51,655 bases of DNA from NCBI GenBank assembly GCA_947503035.1, contig CANNCD010000010.1:1-51655 (forward strand), given 5' to 3'. The translations under genes were made by a program, and so were the position numbers. Shown piece by piece: positions 45,522-51,655 of this stretch; position 1 is the stretch's first letter; each line of letters begins with the position of its first letter. The DNA is from an uncultured Halocynthiibacter sp. (GTDB taxonomy: Bacteria > Pseudomonadota > Alphaproteobacteria > Rhodobacterales > Rhodobacteraceae). Under the pieces are notes generated by a model, which was given only the letters and a program-made list of their open reading frames with translations, made no database searches and was not told the origin of the DNA.

Positions 45522-46082
45522 TTAGCCTTCAAAGTCAAAAGGAGTATCAAACGCAGAGAACTGCTGCGCGTTTCCATCTTTTTCAGATATCGCAGGGGTG
45601 ATCCCTTTCAAAGGCCACTCAATACCACAACTGTCCCAATGCACGGATCCATCACATTCTGGTGCATAATGGTCGGTGCATTTGTAAATGATCTCACTAT
45701 CGGGGGCGAGGGTCATAAACCCGTGTAAAAAACCCGCCGGAATCCACAGCTGACAGCCATTATCAAAGCTCAGTTCTTCTCCATACCACTGACCATATGT
45801 TGGGCTGCTGCGACGCGCGTCCACAGCCACATCAAAAATACGGCCTCTGCCACACCGCACAAGCTTGCCTTGCGCATGGGGCGGAGCTTGGAAATGCAAC
45901 CCGCGTACGGTTCCGACTGCACTAGACATAGAATGATTGTCCTGAACGAATTCAGGCAGATCTATTCCACTATTTTCAAGAGTTTTTCTGTTCCAGCTTT
46001 CGCTGAAAAAACCGCGGCTGTCACCGAACCGAGCTGGCCTCATCAGTAGTACACCAACAAGGCCGGTGGTTTGAATATCCAT
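45522..46082 (-). CDS. rmlC: dTDP-4-dehydrorhamnose 3,5-epimerase (operon 2)
   Basis: 186 residues from ATG 46082, chosen because GAGGA lies 5 bases upstream; ATG 46085 and a start at 46094 are also in frame. RPARFGDSRGFFSESW, VRGLHFQAPPHAQGKLVRC and PAGFLHGFMTL. First gene of the minus-strand operon rmlC-B-D-A, GT2, lipoprotein. Confidence 0.95.
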   Translation of the reverse strand: MDIQTTGLVGVLLMRPARFGDSRGFFSESWNRKTLENSGIDLPEFVQDNHSMSSAVGTVRGLHFQAPPHAQGKLVRCGRGRIFDVAVDARRSSPTYGQWYGEELSFDNGCQLWIPAGFLHGFMTLAPDSEIIYKCTDHYAPECDGSVHWDSCGIEWPLKGITPAISEKDGNAQQFSAFDTPFDFEG

Positions 46083-46602
46083 CATATTCCTCAAATTTCA
46101 CTCGTACACCCCGTATCGGATCACACATAATGTTGATAATCCTTATAGATGTATAGTGCAAGAATTAGAAGGGGCACCAAAATGTCTGCGCCATTAGAGT
46201 TTAACCGCTTAGCTACAGTTTATAAAAACGGATACCCAGTCCACACTTGATCACCCATGCGCAATGCAAGGCAGCACTTATGTGGCTATAAGATGGCAAA
46301 CATAAAGCAGTACAGGCGTGCAAGAGGTAGGTTATTTAGGTTCTATCCATAAAGGGACAAATCGTAAGCTGAGGCGCCTAGGGTTCAACTCTGACGAGTT
46401 ACCAATTGCGCGGACTAAAGCATAAGTCCGTTTGGTTAGGACCATATTTCTATCATCGGTGAGTATAGGTGGCACGAAGCCACCTTCAAAATACACTAGC
46501 GTACGATTTCGTCCTTATCCACGACTAGCTCCATATATCCAGCTCCACTCTCATGCACTGGCGTGCAGTGTGTAAGTCACAGAAGGACACCTATATCGAG
46601 TG
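46083..46602. other. Gene-free stretch upstream of operon 2
   Basis: No gene family recognised on either strand. It must contain the promoter of the second rhamnose operon. A small hairpin GGTGGC-ACGAA-GCCACC (46467-46483) lies in it without a T-run. Confidence 0.4.
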
Positions 46603-46654
46603 CCGCTTATTTCGATTTAGTTAACGTTTAATGCAATATCGAAATATTAAGCGG
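46603..46654. promoter_or_regulatory. Large inverted repeat before the propeller-RTX gene
   Basis: CCGCTTATTTCGAT (46603-46616) is complementary to ATCGAAATATTAAGCGG (46638-46654) except for a three-base bulge. The 21-base spacer contains GTTAAC. It lies 74 bases before the gene start, in an AT-rich region. An operator or leader hairpin are both possible. Confidence 0.5.
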
Positions 46655-46727
46655 AGATCCTTTAAATTATTGTAAAGCATAGTGCGGTAGTCTGGCCCTA
46701 TACGTGGGGACGTAGAGGGTGGGCTAA

Positions 46728-49163
46728 ATGCAGTTTGTAGAAACTATATTGGCGGGAAGTTTTGGCTTTCCTGGCAGTGAAATATCAATTGTCGAGACAG
46801 CTGTTCAGGGCCGTATAGAGGTCGTGAATTATAGTCTTGGTACGGTAACAATCTTGGATCTGAATGCAACAGAGCCGCCTGCGATCGTATCGGAAACAAT
46901 GCTGAGCCACTCAACGACGGCTATCGGCTCTGAGATTTACGTTGATGCGATGTTTGCATCTGGTGCAGCTTCAAGCTCTTCCGTTACCAGCTATACTTCC
47001 TCTGGAGGGGATGCGGTTGAGCTTATTGTCGCTAACGTAGGGGGTGGTACTTATGCCTACATCTCGGAATATGAGGGGGCCAGTGTAGCAAGCTTTATCG
47101 TAGAAAACGATGAAACGCTGACATTTATCGAAGAAGTCATTGATACAGAGAGCATATATGGAGTTGGCACTGCCGGTATGGCGACACTCATGGTTTCCGG
47201 CACAACCTACCTGTTTCAAGGAGCTAGTATAGAACATGGGATCACAGCGTACCGTGTCAATAACGATGGAACATTAATAGCTGTAGATAGTGTCGGCGTA
47301 GATAATCAGTTTCCTGTTCATGAAATATCAGCTCTGGCATCCGTAACCAGTCATGGGCAAGGATATCTCATTGCGGCAGCATCGGGCAGCTCTAGCCTTA
47401 CAGTGTTTGGTATTGCAGACGACGGTACAATGAATGTCACAGATCATATAATCGATAGCCTAAGCACGCGCTTGCAATCCGTCACTGAGCTTGAAGTTGT
47501 TGAGCATGAGGGGCATGTCTATGTTGTGGCCGCCGGTTCAGATGATGGTATATCCGTATTTAGTTTACTTTCTACTGGCCAATTGCTTTTGTTGGAGAGT
47601 TATGTCGACACGACTTACACCTCGATGCAGAATCTTAGTAGCCTAGAGGCCGTTGTTGTTGGTGAACAAATTCAGATTGTTGTGACTTCTGGTTCAGAGG
47701 CTGGGTTGTCGATATTTTCTCATGACATTTCCACTGTCGGGGCTTCAGAGGTACGGACGGATACAGAATTGCTGGGCAGTCCAGAGGATGACTTACTGCA
47801 ACAGACAAGCGGTGCAAATATCTCCGGTGGTAGCGGCGATGACATTCTGGTGGATGGAATAGGTTCTAATACTTTGTCGGGAGGGGAAGGTGGTGATCTT
47901 TTTGTTCTGATGCTTGATGGTCAAGTAGACATACTATCAGATTTTGAACCGTCGATAGATCGCATTGATCTTTCTTTTTGGGACCAACTGTACAGTCTAA
48001 GTCAACTTGAATTTCTAAGTTCACCGCAAGGCGGCATCATTTCGTTTAATGACGAGGAATTGATTATTCTGAGTTCGGATGGAGGCGAGCTATCTTTTGC
48101 GGATCTGGAAAGTTCGATTCTGATCCCCGTGATCCATGTGACCACTGATCGTAGTGTGTCAGGCATAGAGGAAGTACGGTCGGGGGATGATGAAATACTG
48201 GGTACATCGTTTGCGGATTTTTTGATGGGTTATGGGGGAAATGATCGTCTTGTAGGGTATAATGGATCTGATCAATTAAATGGTGGCAGCGGCGGTGATG
48301 TTTTGATCGGCGGTAGCGGTTCTGACACGGCGGATTATACGGGATACACGGGCACGATGCGTGTCGGGGCGCATGTGCTTGATCTCCAATATTCGACCCT
48401 AAATACCGGCGACGGGGCCGGCGATACCTATGATAGCATCGAGAACATCACAGGATCTGAATCGCGCGAACTTTTGCGGGGCGACACGGGCGATAACATC
48501 TTGGATGGCGCAGGAAATGTTGACTTTATTGCGGGGCGCCAAGGGGACGACACGCTGTATGGTGGCCAGGCCAATGACGTTCTTGTTGGTGGCGCTGGTG
48601 CAGACCATCTGGATGGCGGCGCGGATATGGATCAGGCGCGGTATTCCTATTCTTTGACGGCTGTTATCATCGATATGGAAGACGTATCGATGAATACTGG
48701 CGAGGCGGCAGGAGACACTTATGTGAGCATTGAGAACATCGCTGGCAGTACATTCTCTGACATTTTATACGGTGATGCGCAGGACAATTTGCTGATTGGT
48801 GATGGTAACCACGATGAGCTCTATGGGCGGGATGGTGACGATACGTTGAATGGCGGCGGTGGCGTTGACTATCTCGAGGGCGGAGCAGGGGATGACACGC
48901 TTTTGGGTGGATATGGCCCTGACACGTTTGTCTTTACCGAAGGGCATGACACGATCGAGGACTATTTTGATTTTGGATTCCACGATCAGATCGTGATCGA
49001 TCAAAGCCTAACCGGCGGGGCTCTGACGGCCGCGGATGTGGTGTCGACTTATGCGACTGTGGTGGGGAATGACATTCTGTTCGGCTTTGGCAGCGGCGAT
49101 AGTCTTTTGGTCACGGATTTCACCGACCTGACTGCGATCACGGACGATATATCGATTGTGTAG
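46728..49163 (+). CDS. RTX protein with N-terminal beta-propeller
   Basis: 811 residues. Residues 1-345 are a run of similar beta-rich blades (lactonase/YncE-like beta-propeller; for example VTSYTSSGGDAVELIVANVG, ITAYRVNNDGTLIAVDSVGV, ISVFSLLSTGQLLLLESYV). A first RTX module spans about 350-475 and ends SFADLESSILIP, like a complete C-terminus. From residue 518 a second module follows, encoded by the 885-bp repeat shared with the metalloprotease: GGSGGDVLIGGSGSDTADYT, two 'GDTYxSIENIxGS' units, more RTX repeats and the ending DDISIV. No signal peptide, so type I secretion is expected, but no HlyB/HlyD-like genes are present. No catalytic residues recognised; a matrix or adhesion role is a guess. 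Confidence 0.85.
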   Translation: MQFVETILAGSFGFPGSEISIVETAVQGRIEVVNYSLGTVTILDLNATEPPAIVSETMLSHSTTAIGSEIYVDAMFASGAASSSSVTSYTSSGGDAVELIVANVGGGTYAYISEYEGASVASFIVENDETLTFIEEVIDTESIYGVGTAGMATLMVSGTTYLFQGASIEHGITAYRVNNDGTLIAVDSVGVDNQFPVHEISALASVTSHGQGYLIAAASGSSSLTVFGIADDGTMNVTDHIIDSLSTRLQSVTELEVVEHEGHVYVVAAGSDDGISVFSLLSTGQLLLLESYVDTTYTSMQNLSSLEAVVVGEQIQIVVTSGSEAGLSIFSHDISTVGASEVRTDTELLGSPEDDLLQQTSGANISGGSGDDILVDGIGSNTLSGGEGGDLFVLMLDGQVDILSDFEPSIDRIDLSFWDQLYSLSQLEFLSSPQGGIISFNDEELIILSSDGGELSFADLESSILIPVIHVTTDRSVSGIEEVRSGDDEILGTSFADFLMGYGGNDRLVGYNGSDQLNGGSGGDVLIGGSGSDTADYTGYTGTMRVGAHVLDLQYSTLNTGDGAGDTYDSIENITGSESRELLRGDTGDNILDGAGNVDFIAGRQGDDTLYGGQANDVLVGGAGADHLDGGADMDQARYSYSLTAVIIDMEDVSMNTGEAAGDTYVSIENIAGSTFSDILYGDAQDNLLIGDGNHDELYGRDGDDTLNGGGGVDYLEGGAGDDTLLGGYGPDTFVFTEGHDTIEDYFDFGFHDQIVIDQSLTGGALTAADVVSTYATVVGNDILFGFGSGDSLLVTDFTDLTAITDDISIV

Positions 49164-49165
49164 AG
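48281..49165 (+). repeat. 885-bp repeat shared by two RTX genes; its ends recur at both window ends
   Basis: The first 77 bases (48281-48357) equal the last 77 of the window (51579-51655), and the last 77 (49089-49165) equal the first 77 of the window (1-77). Identity stops exactly at these limits outside. The middle of the second copy is not visible. Both copies are read in the same codon phase in their genes. Confidence 0.9.
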
Positions 49166-49247
49166 GGGACAGCCTGCCCTTACCTATAATCTGCTTTTGT
49201 ATCCGACATAGAATAGGATAGGTATATGAAACGTTGTCTATGTCGAG

Positions 49248-50075
49248 ATGACGGTACAACAGTACGGTTGGCCTTACATGCAAAAAGAATTATCCGCCCC
49301 ACAAAAGCCGCGCTCGTATAAAATGGCGCGCGCCGTATCCGCGCTGATGTTGCGTGAAATGTCGACGACTTATGGGCGTACAAATTTTGGGTATCTCTGG
49401 GCGATCTTAGAGCCCGTTGCAGGCATTGTTCTTTTAACATTCGTGTTTTCGTTCGCTCTGCGTAGCCCTCCGTTAGGAACGAATTTTGCCTTGTTTTATG
49501 CATCGGGAATTTTGCCATTTCTGGCCTATACGGAACTAAGCAACAAGGTCGCCACATCTCTCAGGTTTTCTAAGGTGTTATTGACGTTTCCCGCTGTGAC
49601 CTATGTTGATGCTCTTCTTGGTCGAATTTTATTGAATGCGATCACTCAAGTTATGGTGATTGTTGTTGTGCTGAGCGCTCTTCTTTCGATGTATCGCATC
49701 GATGTTATCCTTGATTACCCTGCCATCTTGCTGAGCATTGCTATGGCGATAACGCTGGGTGTGTCGGTGGGGGTTCTGAACTGCTTTATCTTATCAATGT
49801 TTCCCGTCTGGGAGCGCATCTGGGCGATCTTAAATCGTCCTATGTTTTTTGTATCGGGCATCTTCTTCTTATTTGAGGATACCCCATCCAACTTCAGTGC
49901 TATTATGTGGTACAATCCTCTCATCCACATCACAGGGCAGATGCGACGGGGGATCTATCAAACATATCCCGGTGACTATATTTCACCGTTATATGTCTTT
50001 AGCCTTTCGGGCCTTTTTCTGGCGGTGGGGATGGTTTTTTTGAGTAGATACCACCGCAAAATTCTTAACGAATAA
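49248..50075 (+). CDS. kpsM: Capsule polysaccharide ABC exporter, membrane subunit (KpsM-like)
   Basis: 275 residues of the ABC-2 permease type. REMSTTYGRTNFGYLWAILE near residue 37 is the amphipathic entry segment of KpsM/Wzm permeases, followed by six hydrophobic helices (for example PVAGIVLLTFVFSFAL and RPMFFVSGIFFLFEDTP) and YNPLIHITGQMRRGIY near 225, a conserved loop. Partner of the KpsT ATPase at 79-744. ATG 49278 would shorten it by 10. 84 bases after the propeller-RTX stop. Separation of the permease from its ATPase by a protease gene is unusual. Confidence 0.93.
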   Translation: MTVQQYGWPYMQKELSAPQKPRSYKMARAVSALMLREMSTTYGRTNFGYLWAILEPVAGIVLLTFVFSFALRSPPLGTNFALFYASGILPFLAYTELSNKVATSLRFSKVLLTFPAVTYVDALLGRILLNAITQVMVIVVVLSALLSMYRIDVILDYPAILLSIAMAITLGVSVGVLNCFILSMFPVWERIWAILNRPMFFVSGIFFLFEDTPSNFSAIMWYNPLIHITGQMRRGIYQTYPGDYISPLYVFSLSGLFLAVGMVFLSRYHRKILNE

Positions 50076-50121
50076 AATAGGAAAGATGCAGGGCATATAT
50101 GGCAGTCGGCAACCCAATATT

Positions 50122-50143
50122 AAAAAATTGTTTCCAATTTTTT
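50122..50143 (+). terminator. AT-rich hairpin with T-run after kpsM
   Basis: AAAAAATTG (50122-50130) pairs with CAATTTTTT (50135-50143), loop TTTC, followed by another T and GTTG. It lies between kpsM and the protease gene. The stem is weak, so termination may be partial. Confidence 0.4.
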
Positions 50144-50223
50144 TGTTGCAAAGGCCCCTATTAGCTAATTTATTTTAGTGTATCTTAATATGTATCCCTC
50201 AGATGTAAAAAGAAACGCCAATC

Positions 50224-51655
50224 ATGCCTTCAAAAAATGCCATTTATTCCGAAAACAATACTGTATTTGAGCCCTTTTTTCTGGCAGCAGAAGAAATTGG
50301 CGATGCCACTGCAAGCCGGTCCACAACAAGCAGTGTTACCATTGGTGATATTTTCGACGGAAGCCTTTCATCAAACGACGAAGATTGGATCGAGGTAGAA
50401 CTCGAGGCGGGTGAAACATATGTGTTCACGGCTTGGGGCACAGGTGGCGTTTCTGATGGTCTGTGGGATCCTGTGTTGACCGTCTATGACGCGGGCGCTG
50501 ACCCCAGCGCATATAATGATGATGCGGCGTCGGATACGTTTTTTTCTGCTGTATCATTCACTGCAGATGTTTCTGGCTCATACTACATCGGCATTGAAGG
50601 CTATGATGGAGAAGCCGGAAACTACCGCGTCCAAGCCGCCACAAGTGTCTTTACACCAGAACAAGCGGCAACCTTTTTGTCGGAGTATGCGTGGGGCGTG
50701 CCCACCCCTATTGCCCATGATGAACGTGCGGGCGATATAATGACCGTGAACATAACGGGGCTGACTGATGAGGGGCAACAGCTTGCCTTGTGGGCGCTTG
50801 AGGCGTGGGAAAATGTAACAGGTCTTACCTTTTCCACAACAAGCAGCGCCACTGCGGATATTATGTTCGAGGACAACCAAAGCGGGGCATTTGCTGGGCC
50901 TTCATCATACCTCTTAGAGACAGGTGAAATTATCCAAGCTTCGGTGAATATCTCGGACGATTGGCTCGATCTTTATGGCACAACAATCGATAGTTATTCG
51001 TTCCTGACGTATATCCATGAAATTGGGCATGCTCTTGGTTTGGGACATGCTGGTTTCTATGATGGCTACGCCTCATATCCGTCTAGTACGCTGTATGAAA
51101 ATGACAGTTATCAGATGACTGTGATGTCCTATTTTGGCATCGAAGAAAACACATATATTGGCGGCTCCGACGCGCTGCCGGTGACGGCCATGATCGCCGA
51201 TATTATCGCGATTCAGTCTCTATACGGCACAAATGTAGAGTATGAAGAGGGAGATACTGTCTGGGGTGAAGGATCTACCGTCGGTGGCTACATGGGCGAT
51301 ATCATGGGGTATATCTTTGACGGAGAAGACGTTTCGTCAGACATGATATCTAGTGAAACTGCGCTGGCTGCCACAATTTATGATACCGGTGGCATTGATC
51401 TTATAAACTTGTCGAGTTCTACCTATGATGAGGTCTTAGACCTGACCTCTGGTGGGGTGTCGGATGTGGGCGGCCTCGTCGGCAATATTGTGATCGCGCG
51501 TGATACAGTAATTGAAAACGCATGGACCGGTTCAGGGAATGATACAATTGTCGGCAATACGGCAGATAACATTTTGCTTGGTGGCAGCGGCGGTGATGTT
51601 TTGATCGGCGGTAGCGGTTCTGACACGGCGGATTATACGGGATACACGGGCACGA
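50224..51655 (+). CDS. RTX zinc metalloprotease (serralysin-like, M10), 3' end beyond the window edge
   Basis: From ATG 50224 the frame stays open to the window end (477 codons). Residues 20-140 form a PPC-like beta-sandwich (IEVELEAGETYVFTAWG ... SYYIGIEGYDGEAGNY). The catalytic domain follows with YIHEIGHALGLGHAGF, where His265, Glu266, His269 and His275 form the zinc site HExxHxxGxxH, and the Met-turn MSYFG at 301. RTX-type repeats begin near residue 440 (GSGNDTIVGNTADNILLGGS). No signal peptide. If joined through the repeat to bases 1-75 the protein would have 745 residues and end DDISIV. It would be secreted by type I export and activated by Ca. Flanked by kpsM and, across the join, kpsT. 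Confidence 0.9.
   Translation, partial: MPSKNAIYSENNTVFEPFFLAAEEIGDATASRSTTSSVTIGDIFDGSLSSNDEDWIEVELEAGETYVFTAWGTGGVSDGLWDPVLTVYDAGADPSAYNDDAASDTFFSAVSFTADVSGSYYIGIEGYDGEAGNYRVQAATSVFTPEQAATFLSEYAWGVPTPIAHDERAGDIMTVNITGLTDEGQQLALWALEAWENVTGLTFSTTSSATADIMFEDNQSGAFAGPSSYLLETGEIIQASVNISDDWLDLYGTTIDSYSFLTYIHEIGHALGLGHAGFYDGYASYPSSTLYENDSYQMTVMSYFGIEENTYIGGSDALPVTAMIADIIAIQSLYGTNVEYEEGDTVWGEGSTVGGYMGDIMGYIFDGEDVSSDMISSETALAATIYDTGGIDLINLSSSTYDEVLDLTSGGVSDVGGLVGNIVIARDTVIENAWTGSGNDTIVGNTADNILLGGSGGDVLIGGSGSDTADYTGYTGT

Overview
The window looks like an almost complete circular plasmid of about 52.4 kb from a marine alphaproteobacterium of the Roseobacter group (Rhodobacterales). Three things point there: a RPA/RepA-type replication initiator with its own parAB locus, a rhamnose (rmlCBDA) operon next to exopolysaccharide genes as on the known RepA-I 'biofilm plasmids' of roseobacters, and several RTX proteins of the kind roseobacters carry. 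The two ends of the window are not arbitrary. Bases 1-77 equal 49089-49165, and bases 51579-51655 equal 48281-48357, so both ends stop exactly 77 bases inside an 885-bp repeat (48281-49165). Joining the ends through a second copy of that repeat closes the circle and completes an RTX metalloprotease gene.

Layout. 79-3567 (minus): kpsT, kpsE, kdsA, kdsB (capsule export ATPase and inner-membrane protein, Kdo and CMP-Kdo synthesis). 3.6-5.8 kb: decayed DNA with a UDP-galactopyranose mutase tail, a coding-like fragment and an IS3 remnant. 5.8-16.9 kb (plus): one long polysaccharide operon with a priming sugar-phosphate transferase, rmlCBDA, a Wzx-like flippase, two sulfotransferases, a GT4, a Wzy-like polymerase and a DUF1972 glycosyltransferase. 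17.0-22.3 kb: manC, then the replication and partition module (repA, origin with DnaA box, three 22-bp iterons and an 11-bp-period AT-rich array, parA, parB, two parS-like palindromes). 22.3-34.9 kb: a phage-fibre-like pseudogene, ugd, manB, two very large multidomain glycosyltransferases, an O-acetyltransferase and two more sulfotransferases. 34.9-41.2 kb: an island of IS5 and IS3 remnants surrounding an RTX glycosidase and a small RTX protein. 41.3-46.1 kb (minus): a second full rmlCBDA operon with a GT2 and a small lipoprotein. 46.7-51.7 kb (plus): beta-propeller RTX protein, kpsM, and the 5' part of the RTX metalloprotease.

Taken together the genes describe a plasmid devoted to the cell surface: dTDP-rhamnose (two pathways), GDP-mannose, UDP-glucuronate and CMP-Kdo supply, at least five glycosyltransferases, four sulfotransferases and an acetyltransferase. 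Both a Wzx/Wzy-type and an ABC (KpsMTE)-type export route are represented, and four Ca-binding RTX proteins, two of them probable hydrolases, would act outside the cell. No type I secretion system, outer-membrane exporter, Kdo transferases (KpsC/KpsS), conjugation genes, toxin-antitoxin pair or recognisable transcription regulator was found, so the plasmid must rely on the host for these. All functions are inferred from motifs read by eye; no database search was run.
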